DNA of 64,000 nt from Hybos culiciformis (lineage: Eukaryota > Arthropoda > Insecta > Diptera > Hybotidae): the NCBI GenBank assembly GCA_964007475.1, contig OZ023273.1, positions 140,403,308-140,467,307 of the forward strand, given 5' to 3'. Shown here piece by piece: positions 38,726 through 53,805 of the stretch. Position numbers and translations under genes: made by a program. Within the stretch, counting starts at the first letter, position 1, and every line of letters starts with the position of its first letter. Below the pieces are notes generated by a model, which made no database searches, was not told the origin of the DNA, and saw only the letters and a program-made list of their open reading frames with translations.

Positions 38726-41700
38726 AATATACTGTTTTAAAGGGGAAGGAAAACAAAGCTTATTGCTCAATCAACGTATAACTTCACATAAATTATTTGC
38801 GCGTATATATGTTTTATGTATTTTATCATTATATACTTATTAATATTATATACATTTGAATACATAAGTGTCATATTAGTATTGATATACTAATAAATAT
38901 CGCAACTCTATTTCGGTGAGATGACAGATGAACGACAGAAAAAGGGAATAATAATTCGTCTTATTTTTGCTGTTTCCAAATTAGACTAGTCTAAGAAATT
39001 TATATTTAGTCAAGTCTAATTTAAATTTTTCCAATAAATAAAATTGTTACATAATAATATAAATTCAATTGAATTTTTGAAGAGATTTATGTGAATCCTA
39101 AAATCTTTTTCTAAAGTTAAAAAAAAAAAATAACAATATTATTTTTCCAATGCAAAATTACAAATGTTTTACGTTTTTTGATGGAAAAATGCCAAAAAAG
39201 GCAGATATTGCAATAAAAACTTTTTTTTTAAAAGAATTTGATTCGCCGATTATGTATCTGATATTTATTTTTTCAATCCACAAAAATAAAAAGAATTTTA
39301 TATAGATATTACATGTATGTACAATGTACAATACATTTTATATTGTTTCATTTTTATGTAATTGTTAATTAAAATTTATAGCAAACTCGTCAAGGTTTAG
39401 AAAAAAAAATTGTTCTCAAAAATCTGAATATTTTATCTTCTTACCTAGAAGTACTACAAGTTGTACTGTAAAATGGCATACAATAAAAATATTGAATTCT
39501 CAAAAATAAATTATTAAATTTTTAAGTTTTGAGCTAAAAAATGCAAAAAGTAAGAAATTCCCAAATAAAAATTTCAATTTGGTATCCAACAGTATCTTAA
39601 CCATAATTTTGGCGTACATTATTTTTCTGTAGAATTTTAACAGTTCTGCAGATTAATGTTATCTCTACTATTTTTTTCTTCTTATTGTATTAAGGCAATT
39701 GAAATTCAGCAAATAATTTCGTTTCTAATATTATTAGGTACATTAAGCAAGTATTTTTATATATTAAAAAGTACTCAATAAAAGTATGATGCAGATATTT
39801 TTCCTTTATATATTTAACATGTTTCATTTCAAGCAACTTTTTAAGGAAGTTATTCAATTGTTAAAAGGACAAAAATATGTTGAAAAAATTTTAAATTTCT
39901 TGAAATTGTAAATTAAACTATTTATGATATGACATTGTAAATTAAATTATTTATGATTGGCCGTTTTGGAGTTTCAAAATCTACCAAAATCTGAAATTGA
40001 TTTAACTTTGCTATAATAATTTATAAAAACTGAAATAATTTTTTGTTCATTAAATAATTTTTGTTAATTAAATTCAAAATAAAATTTTAAGATTCAAATA
40101 TTGTGTTATTTAATTAATTAAGTTTAAAAATTAACAATATTTTTTAAGAATTTAGAGTAAATCTAACATTATATTTAAATGCATAAGCGTAGTTATCGTT
40201 GATATTAGAAAAATTCTGAAAGGATATTTGATTTGATATTCTTTGCATTGGTCGTTGATTCACTTTAAAAAATAAAAAAAATCCCTTTGGAAAATTTGAA
40301 TTTAAAAATTTTCTTATTATCCGATAAAAATTTTCCCTATTTATTATATTTTTTTTTTTTTTACTTTCAACTTATGTTCCACATTTTCTCATTGTGAGCA
40401 TAAGTATATTTTTTTTTTTGTATTTAACATTTTGAAAATTTTTTGAAAATAAACTCTCTAAAATGCGCTAATTCATATTTTTGAACATTGAAGAAATTTA
40501 GTTTTCGTGATTTTACGGAACACAAATAACGTTCACATCAAGTGTACGGATAGCAAAAAAATATTATTTTTTGACTTAATAAAAAGGATACATAATTTTT
40601 TTTGTCCTACATAACTCCATGTTATTGAAAAAAAAAAAATATTTATATTATATATTTTTTTTGTTATACAGAAAAGAAAAAAATTTTCCGACTCAAAAAA
40701 AAATTATGCCACATTTTTTTTTTGTAATGTTATGGCATTGTAAATTGGAAATGATTCTGGGAAAACTTAAGAAATTATATACTTTGTTGAATTGAAAGAT
40801 TGTAAATTTATTTTGGATTTTCATTTAAAAAAAATATTTTCTAAAATTGGAAGTTTTACCAAGGAACTCTCATCATATTTGAAAATTGATATCATTATTA
40901 TTGAAGAGCTGAATAATTTTTCTAAGAATATCCGATATATTTAAAATCAAAATTTACTTTTAATTGATTTTTTGAAGAATTTGTACCTTTTGGGAATTTC
41001 AAAACTCCAAAGTTTATCTCAAACTCAAGAATTTATAATTAAAATAAAAATCTGTGTGGGTTTGTTTTTCTCATTTTCCATTATTAAAAGTATTTATTGC
41101 TTCATAAAGTTCTAAACTAAAACAAAATAAAAATTTTAATGATATATATGGAAATGTAATTAAGTAGATTTTCTTCGAAAAAATAAAATAAATTTTTAAA
41201 AAGAAAATAATAATCAAAGAAAATTTTATCGAATACAATTAATGTTCATTTCCTTTGTAAATAAGTTCAACATAATTCTAGAATTAAATCAGGCTTTTGT
41301 AAATTTCTACATCTATACTTTCTGTTCTGAGTAATAATTAAAGTGTAATCAATGGCAAAAAAATTAAAAAAAAAATTTTATACCCATTGAAATTAATTTT
41401 AAATATTTTACTTTCAGAAGAAAAAAAATTAAAAAATAATTTTCGAAAATGGATTTAAATTTTCTTTTCAAGAAAAATCTTTTATGTCAACTTAACACTC
41501 AAAGGAATTTGAAAAAAAAAAAAAAAATTTAAAAAAAAATGTGAAAATATATAGCACTGATATTTTTTTTTTTTTTTTAAAGATGTTATTTTATTTATAT
41601 ACGTCATAATTGTTTTGGAATTTCAAATACCTTTTCCAAAAAAACCAAAAAAAAAGTTCTTATAGTTTTCAGTGATTCGTTTAACGTAGAATTTGGGGGC

Positions 41701-44700
41701 TACAAAGTATATTTGATATACAAAAGTATTATAGAGGTATTTTTATTCATGAGAAAATTAATTTGCTTCTTGATCAAAAAAAAGTGTTTTTATTTTCAAA
41801 ATTTTGCATTCAAATAAAAAATGAAAATAATTATTAGCATTTAGAGTTACAATTCTTTCAATTATCGTATTTCCAACTAAGTTAATTATGCAACTTTGAA
41901 ATTTGACATAGGTATAAAATTTTATAGTGCTCAAGAATTACCGAACCTAAATTTTGTTTTTGAAATTTCAAAATAGTATTTCAATGTTGCCATAATTTAT
42001 AATTGAATAGTTTGATCAAAAAATGAACTAATTATAAAACTATTATCAAGTTTTAAGTTTTACCAAAAAAAAAAACAAAAATCATTAAATTTTTTTTTCT
42101 GATTATTTTTCATTAATTTCATTAATTAATATTTCGTGTGTAAATTTGAAATTAAAAGTTTTCCAATATCCTAAAAGTTTTTGTTTTTTCATCACATATT
42201 ACATAAATTTTTTAGAATTTTCCAAATGAATAATTTTTAATCTTGAATCATAATTTAATATCAGTCTCTTTTTAATTTTATTTAAAATCGTTAAATTTTG
42301 TTTTTGTTTTTTTTTTTTTTTTATAAAATTAAAAGAAAACTTTTTTTTTTATAAAATTTTCAGCATTTTTGGCTGAGAATAAAAAAAAAAGGGAAAATTT
42401 TTCCCACATACACAAGAACATAAAACATAACAAAATACCATAAAAACTTTTTTCATTAAAATTTTTCCTATCATAAAATTTTATTTTAGCAAACAAAAAA
42501 CTTAAGTTACACAAAACAACAACAAAACAATATTTTAATTATTAGGAAAAGACTTTTTTTATTTTTTGTATTTTCCAAGAAGGAGTAAATTACATAAAAT
42601 ATTATATATTTAAATCTTTCAGTTTTTTTCTTAAAATGAATTCATCACATATAGAGTTTTTGAATTTTTGTTTTTAATTATGTTGTTCAAGTACTTCAAG
42701 ATATTGTCTTTTTTTTAATATATTGAAATACATGTTTAACCTAGGTTCCCAAGGACTTTCTAATTTATATTTGTATATAACAAAGTACAATTTTCTATAA
42801 GGTGATGGAAACAGGTAGAATGGATTATTGATTTTTTTTAAAAAAAATTCCCTCAAAATCTGATCATCACAAAATTGAATAATAAATAAAAAAAAACCAA
42901 AAATTCATTATCTACGTTTCCGTGTACGAAAATTTCAGCTAAATGTTAAAATAATTCCCTGACGTCAATATTTTCTTAGTTCATCTGGAATACTTATTTT
43001 TTCTTGGTTTTTTTTTTTTTACATAATAAAACGAATTTTTCATTTATTATACATATACCTGATTGATGCATATCAATCATTTAGCTTTTTGGCACATGAA
43101 AATTTGTTGATTGAAATATTATATAAAAGAAAATGAAAAAAAAAAAAATTGACTAAAAAAGTAATAAATTATGAACCCATATAAAGAACATAAAATAAAA
43201 AAAAACAAATTTTAATATCAATTCTTTATGAATATGGCATTGACATTCATAATAATAAAAAATAAAAAGAAATTCAATAAAGCTTATTGCTCAAATACAT
43301 ATAAATTCAATAAGATTAAATAAACTGTGTGGCAGAATAAGATGGATTACTTATTGAAGGTGTTCCCTACTACTCTATAAGAATATATTTTATTTATGTG
43401 TATATATACATAAACCCACATATATTATATTATATATTTATCTTTCGTAAATATTATCTTGACTTTATAATATTATTTTTTATCGCAAATAATATACGAT
43501 TATAAATTTTATTATTTTTAATTCAAAAAAAAACTTTATCATCCAACATCCAATAGTGAATATCTTTAAAGATTTTATTTGGTTATCTATAACGTAACAA
43601 ATGTATGGCTACACAATTCCATGTTTTATATATTTGTATACATTACCTTCTAAAATATTTACATAGGAATATAAAGCTGAAAGTTTCTAAAACAAAAACA
43701 AAAAAATCGGTTCAAGGCATATGAATAAAAAAATCTACATAACTAGTATATAAGATACAAATTATCTTAAACTTAGAATTTTATTTAAATTAGTTAAATT
43801 TTAAGTTCTTAGAAAAAACTATGTTGTGTTGGAAATAACTGGAGACATTATAATAATCACTTAATTAGAAATTGATTTTAAAAAAATTCATTTTTTAAAA
43901 TTTAACATGTTTTAATTAATACATTAAAATTATGTTTTTCAAAACATACCTGTAATATTTATATTAAAACATTATCTGTATAAATAAAATCTGTAAAAGT
44001 TCTCATATAAAAATTATACCGCGAGTTTATAATGAATTTTAAATTAAATAACTTTTTAATTAATCTTCATTATTTTAATGATTGAAATTAAAAAATTTAT
44101 TTTTCAAATTCCGACAATACTGCTTACTTCGAATTTTGAACACAAAAAAATCCTATATTGAATATAATAACAAGTGATAGAATAATGAAATGAGACAAAA
44201 ACACGATTTGGTAGGTAGGTGAGAAAATCCAAAAAAATGAAATTATTTTAAAGCTTAAAGAATTTAGGTCAATTAAGTTCATGGACCTGCATTTTTATTA
44301 GTATTATTATTTTTTTGAGATTATTGAAATGAGAAGATTATTCAGAAACATTTTGAATTTATAAAATTTTCAGGTTTAAAAGCTTTTTTCTTTTTTATTA
44401 TTTTTTTGTACAACTGTGATGAATAAAATTTTTAATATGCACATTATTTTAGTTTATACAAAAAAAAAATACTAATCTGAATTTAAAAATAAAATTCGAT
44501 AAAATGAATAAATTTTGTTATAATATGAAGAAAAATGTACTTAGGCAAAGTCACATTAAAAGAGTATAATAGTCGAAATTTCGAAAAGTATCAATAACAA
44601 TGGTTATTGGTTTTAGTACTATATATAAATAAACACATTTCGGAAACTTGATAACAATTTATTTGCAATATAGAATACCTCAAAATTTCAGTTTGACAAA

Positions 44701-47469
44701 AAAAAAAGCAATAAAATTGGGTTATATGCATTAAATATGAAACATATATTTGCTTTTTAATTAAAATATACATTGTGAAAAATTTATGATAATAGTTGTT
44801 TTAGCATTACTCATCCACACTACAATCTCGCATCATGGGCTGAATAAGTATATATAGTTTGATTATTCGAATGATTACAGCAAAAAATTAATTAGTTTGT
44901 GCGAAGAAAAATTAATCAAATGAGAAATATAAAATACAGATCTAATAATCAAACAACATTATGCAGCTTGATTAAAAAAAAAATTAATAATCCAATTTGA
45001 AGGATCATCATAATGAAAATAAAAATATTCAAAATCTGTAAAAATATCTGTACTATTATTTTTATTTGCATACAAAAAATACTTTGCAGGATCCAATCCG
45101 AAGGATCGTCATGAAAGTAAAAAGTAAATATTTTTTAACAGTGAATGTGAGTTGCAAATTTTTTTGATGATTATTTATGTACCTAAATTATGTAAGAACG
45201 CATTAAATATTAAATGCTTTTTGATACTAAGTATTTTTAAAATTGGAAACTTTTTTTTTATCTGCAACAAAGAAAGATAATAAAATGTAAGAAAAATAAA
45301 TATCTCAGATTTTTAAAGGTAAAATGTCTGAAATTCGATTTTCATTCCACCTGATGCACAAAAACTTAGATATTTTTACAGATTACATTGATTCTAGGCA
45401 GGTAATTTACATTTTTTATTTTATTTTTTTTTTGTGAAAAAAGGCATAATAAAAAATAAAAATACCAAAAATAGAAATCCAATATTCGAACATTTTTGTG
45501 ATTTTTTTATGAAAAAAAAAAAAAAAAGTACGATAAAATAAAAACGTAATTCAAAGGGAAAAAAAAGGGGCAAAAACTGAAAATTTACGTACGAACAAAT
45601 TTTCAGTTTTTCTTCTTTTTTTTTTTTTTCTTTGTTCAATTGCTTGAATGAAAAAGTTAAAAATTTAAATCGCTTTTCTTTTTTTTTTTTTTCATCATTT
45701 TCTTTTTTTTATTTTTCATATAAAAAAAAATATATATATCTATATATATTTATTTTATATCTATATACATTTGAATTCTTTTGCAGGACACGTGATGGTG
45801 TATAGTTTCATTTAATTTTCCAATTTCAATTTAATTTCAACACAAAAAAAAATAAAAAAAAATAGAAATACATTATATATATAAATATATACATAATATG
45901 TATATTTATGTATATTTTTTTGCAATGCCTCACTTCCTATTTAAAAATTCTGGTCAAGTCTGTGCCTTAAAAAACATTTTCTTTTTTATGTGATTTTTGG
46001 GGAAAACATACATATTTAGTTGAATGTTATATAAGTTCAATCTATCATGGGAAAATTAATTTAGATTCCAATTCAGAACTTTAAATGTATATTTTTTTTT
46101 GTAAGTTTTGTTATAATATAAGTTTGATTGTTGGCTGCATAGTTACTTAGTTAGTAATAGTAAATCTTAATTAAAAACTACATATGTAAGTATATTAAAG
46201 AAATTTTATAATGCCTATAATTAATCAAAAAATTTCAATAATAATTCATTTATTTTATTTTATTTTATTTTACTATAATAGCTTAAATCAAGCTCAAATA
46301 TACAATTACACTAGTTGTAGTTAAAACAGCAATACATTGCATAAAAAACATATAAAAATTACAAATCATTTTACTTAATTAATTTAAGTTTTAGCTCAAA
46401 AATACATTTACATAAAAAAGAAAAATATCGAACTGATGACTTAAGATCGATGATTTGATCAACGTTGAATAAATAAGCAATAGACATTTTTCGGCATTAG
46501 GTTTGTTGTACTTTTTCACAAATAATTCTGATATAAAAATATAGAGAAATTTTTGATCATTTGAATTCATCTTCACTAGTAGAACTTAGTACAGAATAAA
46601 TAATAATTTTGTCTACCAAAAAGCAAAACAGACATTTTTCACAATTTTGTAAACGACAGAATACAATAACTATATGATAATGACAGCGGAAAAATTGTTT
46701 TTCTTTTCTTTTTTCATTTATTAAACTCAAAATACATAATGGAAGGCTTAATCACCCGATTTTTTGCGTTGCTATATTTAAACGACCACTCAAGTACTTG
46801 AAATTTTCATTTCGAACATTTTAGCTTAATAAAGATTTTCACAGAATTTCGCATTTTTTAAAAACTACAAAAAAAAAAAAAAATGGGAAAAATAAATATG
46901 AAAATATCCTTCTTTTATACATACAGAGGAAAATAGCCAAAACATTTTCATTTCAATTTGTTCAAAACAATTTTTCATTTTTCTTTTTCGTTTTTTTTTT
47001 TTTTTGAAATAAAAAAAAAAATTAAATTTTCAATTTTTTTTTTTTTTTTGAATTTTCCATTCTTTTTTACAACTGAACTGAATGTGCGAGTTCTATTAAA
47101 AATTCAGGACATGATTTTCAATAGAGAAAAGAACACAAAAAAATAGAAAAAATAATTTTTTTTTTTTTAACGAATAAAATGAAAAATTCTAAACAATTTG
47201 TATTGCTGAACGAAAAAAAAAATAAAAATTTAATATTTTTTTTAAAAAAGGAAAATTTAAAGTATTTTTCCTTTTTTTTTTTTTTTTTTTCTTAAATTTA
47301 TTTTAAGAAAGAGTACCTCTACTCTGTTGCATTTAAAAAAAAAACAAAAAAACTTGTTTATCAAATTTATTTTTTAATAATTTATGACAATTAAGTATAT
47401 CGTTTTTTTTTTGTTTTTATCTTTGAGAAATAAAAACAAACAGGTCAATCAGGGTAAATGAATCAATTA
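38726..47469. other. Gene-free AT-rich stretch
   Basis: No gene is supported. Long A and T runs are frequent (for example 41511-41527, 42309-42322 and 45514-45528). A diverged direct repeat ATCCAATYYGAAGGATCRTC lies at about 44993 and 45093. A two-copy ATTGTAAATTAAA.TATTTATGAT motif lies at about 39905-39958. Confidence 0.6.
46247..46272. repeat. (TTTTA)n microsatellite
   Basis: About five TTTTA units. Confidence 0.75.
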
Positions 47470-47760
47470 GAGTCAAACCTGTTATTGTGCGGTGAATAGG
47501 GACCGTATAAAAAAAATCGAATAAAAATAAATCGCACTAATTTTCACGAGTAGCTAGAAAAAATAGTTTTCGCATTAAATATTAAAATTGAAAAAACCTA
47601 CTATCAAACCTACTAATTTCTTTTATAGATAATTTCGTCAATTATATTCCAATTTGATTGATTCTTTCATATACCGCACAAAAAAATCGCTCAAAAAAAG
47701 ACGCACAAAAACAGTTTTGAGTGTATTGTCTTTATCCGAATAATTCACAAAACTCATATG
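47470..47760 (+). mobile_element. Possible pogo/Tigger-like transposon remnant
   Basis: AGAGTCAAACCTGTTATTGT followed by GCGGTGAATAGGGACCGTAT resembles the CAGTCRAACCTG-type ends of pogo/Tigger-like Tc1/mariner elements (family knowledge). Inside, TGTGCGGT (47486-47493) has an inverted partner ACCGCACA (47673-47680). No matching right-hand terminus or TA pair was found, so the element is partial or decayed and its right limit is a guess. Confidence 0.4.
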
Positions 47761-50700
47761 AGCCATGAATCAATATAGGTTCCGCATTCGAAATTGAAAA
47801 TTGAAAAAAAAATTGTCTCTGAGATTGAAATCCATCCACGCAATTAAATGATGAATAAGTATAAGGAGTGTAGAATTCTTTACTAAAATGTTGATAATAT
47901 ACTATATGTATAGATTCGATATCTCAATTGCAAATTCAACAAAAACATAATAATAGAAAGAAAGTCGTTATTGTGCCACTTTTATCACAAACAAAATTAT
48001 TTTTTTTATCCTGTTGGAGCGCATAAAAGTTAAGATTAAAATATTCCCGAAGACTGTTCAACACTATTAAAAATATAAAGTTCATGTAAACTGTGAACAT
48101 TTTTAATTTTTTAATTTTCACTGTCAATTTAGATATTTTTTTAATTTTTTTCATTTTCTTTATAATTTTAAAGAAAATCTAGGTACAACGTATAAGAAGT
48201 AGATACTTTTTTTTTCAATGTCCTAATTTTGATATCAAAAAATATTAAGCAACCCGCTAAGGGGTTATTATTATAATTTTTATTAATTCCGGTACGTCAA
48301 AAACAGACGAAAATAATAAAAAAAATAAAAAATAAAAAATATTACAAGATTTATTATTAAGTATTGTACAAATGTCCTTCAAAATATAATTTTTAATATT
48401 TTATTTTTGCTTCTCTATCTATGTATATTATATTTATACACTTATCTTTTATTTTCATTTATAATTTCTACAACCACCCCAAGCACGTGCAGGTTATATT
48501 CCCTTTAAAGTTAATAGGATTTTTGAAAATATAAGCAAGCATATTATATTTAAGATGAAATAAACCTAAATACAGATAGAGAGATCTAATGAATATAAAT
48601 TAAAAATAATTATAAAAGCTTAATTGACAAAAAGTAAATAAGAAGTTAGCTCGCCATTTTTTTGCGCAACTAGCTATATATAATCAAGAAATTTGATTTA
48701 AAGCCACGGTAGTGAGCGGGTATTATTGCGCTAAAGAAACCAAATAGACAAGTAGACTTTTATAATGATCTAAACAATTTTCAGCCTTTTTTAAATATAG
48801 CTGCAGTTATAATCTTCCTCGTAACCTTCACGAATTTGTCATCATTAACGTTGTCAAGCTCGAGATAATAAATTAAAGCTATAAATAGTTCAATTAAATT
48901 AAAAAAAAAAATTAAGATTTTTCTTTTGTCATTTCAAATTTCTGACAGGAAATGATCCTAAAATATATATTTTTTTTCCAACGAAATATCTTTAAAAATA
49001 TTTTTATTTTCTATACAGAAGAATCCGTAAAAAGAAGCACACAGTATGTGGCAAACTTATTTGAAAATTATCTTTTCCACAAGAAAAGAAATATATATTT
49101 ATGTATATAAAAAAAATTATTATTATTTTTTTTTTTTTGAAGAAAATAAAGGGAATTATTTAAAATTATCCTTTCCAAACAGAAAGACTTATAATAGAAT
49201 ATTTAGGTCGAAAGACAACAAAAAAAAAAAAAAATTATTTTTAATTTGTGAATGACTTTTGACAAGGATTATGACTGAAAAGTACTTAAGCTTGAAAATA
49301 TTCTGTTTAACAAAATATTATATAAAAAAAAAAAGTTATATACCGTATTTGTATTTTTGATATTTATATTTATTTGGAATTTTTTTTTTTTGTTCTTTCT
49401 CTAGGACTGAGATAATTTTTTTGGGAATTTATTTATATGTTTTTTTAAATTTACAAATGGTTTTAGTGGTTAAATGAAATTAAAATGCAAATGAAGTCTT
49501 ATTTATTCCAAGGCTTCTATCTATGTTTCTTAATTTAGTTATATAAGATTTCTATTTAAATTTAACTTAATTTTTAGCTATTTAGAAATAGATATGTTTT
49601 TTTATACATATTTCAAAGCTTATATAAAACTTTCGTGTTGGTACCACACAGAAACAGAAACTTGGTAAAAAAGAAAGATCAATAAAAACCTTACTGAAAA
49701 GCATATTGAGTATGAAAAAAAAAGACTATCGTTCATAAATCACCTATATTTATGCTAAAATTATGATGTTGTTATTTTGAGATATAGACATTGGACTTAT
49801 ATCCTATTATTTAGTACATAAATAATTTTGTGTAAGAAAATAATGTATTGCAAAATATGTTTACTATATATAAATGTATTTTATAAAATTTAATATAATT
49901 ACAAGATTAATTTATTTTCGCATTTTATGTAACTCTCGCACTAAGATTTTCAAATAAGCTTTATATTTATATGTCAAATAAAATTTGCAAAACAATTTAC
50001 TTTAAAATAAGATAAATCAATATTATTTCTATATGTTCTAATAATGTTGGTCATTACAAAATGTTCTGTCCTTAAATAAAATTTTGTACGAAATATGTAT
50101 TGTTATTTATATAAATGTGCATAATATATATATAATATATATATATGTATATGTTTTGAATAAAACACACAGGTGGAAAATGAAAAAGGAAATATTTTAT
50201 CCTTCTTCCTGTTTTGTACCTTAATTCATTTTTGGATAAAGTAAAAAATCTTTTATATCTGAAACATTATCACTGCATGTCCTTTTTTTTATACTAACAT
50301 ATATACATAAAAATTTTGGTTACCAAGTTAACTTATATGTAAAACTGGTTTATACACAAAAAAGGACATTTTATCAAATCTTTAGTTTATTACCTTGATT
50401 TATTTGAAAACTTTAACAAAAAAAAAAGAGTTTAATAACTTTACCATATTTAATGGTATCATCAAAGGTGTACACACGAATTTTGTATCAGATAAAAGTT
50501 GCTTCAAAAAAGACTTTTGTGTTTTCTATTTTAGAAATAAATTTTATGTAATTTATAGTGGAAGCTATATATAACGACAATTATAATATCATTGTAATTT
50601 TTATTTATAATATTATTGTAATTTCTTTATTATTGTGAATAGTTTAAATATCGCGACAATATTGAAATAGAGACTGAACTAAGAAGGTGCTTCGCAATAA

Positions 50701-53343
50701 GAATGCCACAAAAACGTGGGCCTATTAAGATTTCAATTTTTTATTCATATCTTATGAATACAAGCAAGTCGGCCTTCATTTCAAGTTTTGATAAGAGTTT
50801 ATCAGTTAAAACTAATTTGATTTTTGGCAAATATTTATTAATAAAAACAGTTTGAGTCGAAAATGGAGTTTGTAACATTTTTGGAATAAATAGTATAATA
50901 TACATTAAAAGGATTTTTTTTAATATCCTTTTTCCTTGTAGAAAATTAATAAATTTTTTTTTTGTTCTTGCCTTTGTTGAAAACGACCAAAAGCAATTTT
51001 TGTCATCGTCTTTTGGTCTGATTTAGATAAGTAAAAGTTCATCATCAAATTTGTTCATTTTGGACTTTTGGGATTTTATCATTTTTGAATTTATCACTCA
51101 AGGTAAAGAAAATCATTAATCAAATTTTAATGACAAAAACCTTTTTCTTTTTTTTATACAGTAAAAATAATACATTTATATTTTATTTATTTTTGTTATA
51201 ATTTTTTTGTATATATATAAATTTGACTACCCGTAGGTTTAATTTGATGTATTTGTGAATTATAAGCTCAATTTGATTAGTTTGGTTTACACAAATTTTT
51301 TAATGGCATCATCTCAGTCATTTTAATTGAAAATTTTTCAATAGAAATCAATTCAAAATACTTTATTAATTTAATGACTCAAATTTCTGATTAAAAACAA
51401 ATAAGGTGATATTTGTATGTGAGCCTTCATTAATTTTGAACCCAGAGAAAAGGTTGAGTCTAAAATCTATATTGCAAAAGAAAATTTTCGAGCATAAGTG
51501 GCTTATTTGGCTATTTTTATTTCAATGTATTTAATTTAAATGAGCAGATCTCTATTGAAACACAAAATGTATTCATGTATTTTTGAAACTTTTTCTGTAA
51601 TTTTTTTTTTCAATTTTTCAGTATAAAATTGCGACTGTTTTTGACATTTTTATAAGCCTAATGTTTACATTTTTTTTTTTTTATTATTTCTAATAATCTC
51701 ATATGAATATGTTACAAAAAAAAGAATAGAAGGAAAGTGAATGATATGTTTTTCATTTTTATTGAATGGAAAAAAAAAAATAAATTGAAATAAATTCATA
51801 TCTTTCTAAAAAATTTAATACCACAGACAAAAATAATCTATTCATAAAATCCAAGAAATAATATACAGAGAGAATAAGCAAAAAATTACGTCTTTAATAT
51901 AAATTTATGTCAAACTTTTGTCCTTGAATCAACATTATCACTTCATAGAAAAGAAAAAATTCTTGATGGAATGAATTTAATTCGAATAAGTTTTGTTATA
52001 GATTTGGTCAGTATTTTAAGCAAACTGGCACCAGATATTATTGGATAGCAGATTTTGGCGGACATTTCAGCACAAATTATTTCGTTACGGCTACATAGGA
52101 CATTTTTTCTCTAGTTATGCAATTTACTTAAATAACCTTAAAAATTTACCAAAAATAGTTATAGGTAAGTTAAATGCTTTCAAACTTAAAATCTTCGTTT
52201 AGTGCTAGTACATTTTTTTTGTTCTCATCTGTTGTTCTGTACTATGGCAAGCTTATTTCAAAAATGCATTATATGGAGCTTTTTTAAAATAAAGTATACA
52301 TACATATAAATTTTTTCGTTAAATAAACAATATAATTTCATTATAAATGTAATGCAATCAATTTGAAACTTTCATCAATAAAATATGCAATCTTTCCAGG
52401 GTAAAAAAAAAACATAAAATATAGAAAATTATGAGCAAAGAAAATTTCTCACCCAAGTAGTTTTAAAGTTTAGGTGCAATTTGTTTTGACGATTAATATG
52501 AAAACAAATTTTAGAAATTATATTTCGGTCCTGTCGCAGAGCACGCAGTTTTCAACTACAGTAAATATGATGTACAATTTTATTTATTTATTTTCAGAGA
52601 ATTTTCTTGTACTTTTTGAACTTCTCTTTGTAAATAGAAGAACAAACAAAAAATAGAAGAAGTTAAACAGTAATTTTTACCAAGTTTTGTAAATAAACTA
52701 AAATGACAAAATATCAACAAAAAAAAAATAAATTTTTATAATAAAATTTGGAAAAAATTTGTGGCGTACACAGTATTTGTTTTCCCTTACATACCATCGT
52801 GAAAATTAGATGGTTTCTAGAAGAATTTTTTTTTTTGCGAATAATGTTATTAGAAAAATGAACGTGGGTGACAGTACCAAAATATGTAATATAAAAAAAA
52901 AAATTTAAATTGAATTTTTTGGTTTTTTCTTTTTTTATCTTTGCAAATTTATTTGTACATTATGGTATAATTTTATTCGTGCTATTCATGAAAAAAAAAA
53001 AACGAAAAAAAAAAAATCCAGTATTTACATCAAAGAAGTTTCTAATATTTGATTAAAGAAAACGTGCTAAATTTGTATATCTCAGAATAATATATATAAA
53101 AGCGAATTTGATAAGAATATCAAAATATTTGTTTAATAAAATTAAAAAAAAAAATAATATGTATAGATTTAATTTTATTCAACAGATTACACGCAATTAT
53201 TTAAATATTTTTTTAAAAATAATGAAATCCTACTTTCAGGATATTCTTATAACATCATAATCCTATTTTTAATTTTCCAAAAAGAAAACAAAAATTCTTA
53301 TTTATACTTGTGAATACTTAGTTAATTGATCTTAACTTCACTC
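47761..53343. other. Gene-free AT-rich stretch
   Basis: No gene is supported. A slightly GC-richer segment at about 48650-48870 (TCGCCATTTTTTTGCGCAAC, GGTAGTGAGCGGGTATTATT) has no recognisable identity. (TA)n runs lie near 50125-50150. Confidence 0.6.
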
Positions 53344-53805
53344 CAGTGGCCTAACTACCGGTAGGCGAACGCAGCAAATGCTGCGGGCGCACGAATTTGA
53401 AGGGCGCGCACCGTTTGTCAGCATTTTACCGACAAAATTCATTATTTTTCACAAAAAAAGTTTTTTTTTATTTTTAATCAAAATCACGCTAAGAATATTA
53501 CTTCGAAAATGAATTTAAGCATGCAGGGATATCAACATCTACTATCTGGTCGATGACAGCTGAAACCTGACACCCTGTAAAGACAACTTAAAAAAGAAGT
53601 TTAATGTTCATGCAAAACGGCGTTGACGAGTCGCCGGTTATATGATAATTAGAATAATAGACGAAAACTGAAGGGTTATTTTTTTTTATAAAAAATTAAA
53701 AAATAAATTTTTAAAAATAAAACAAAAATTATTGATTCCTTTTTTAAATTGTGGAATGCAAATTTATTTTCGCCTAGGGGCGCAATATTTGTAGTTACGC
53801 CACTG
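53344..53805. mobile_element. hAT-like MITE, 462 bp
   Basis: The left end CAGTGGCCTAACTAC (53344-53358) pairs with the reverse complement of the right end GTAGTTACGCCACTG (53791-53805), 14 of 15 identical. Outside the ends, CTTCACTC (53336-53343) and TTTCACTC (53806-53813) form an 8-bp target-site duplication with one mismatch, as expected for hAT elements. The CAGTGGCGTAACTA start is common in animal hAT families. The interior is GC-rich near the left end (CGCAGCAAATGCTGCGGGCG) and GGCGC words recur near the right end. No transposase frame remains. A 98-codon frame crossing the right end (53749-54045) is not a gene. Confidence 0.85.

Noticed and set aside
38562..38843. 93-codon plus-strand frame overlapping the gene's 3' end
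   Set aside because: It is a different frame of the same bases, running into the 3' flank. No splice signal would join it in frame with the collagen modules convincingly.
42960..42967. TGACGTCA, a full CRE palindrome
   Set aside because: A single 8-mer with no nearby gene is expected by chance in 64 kb.
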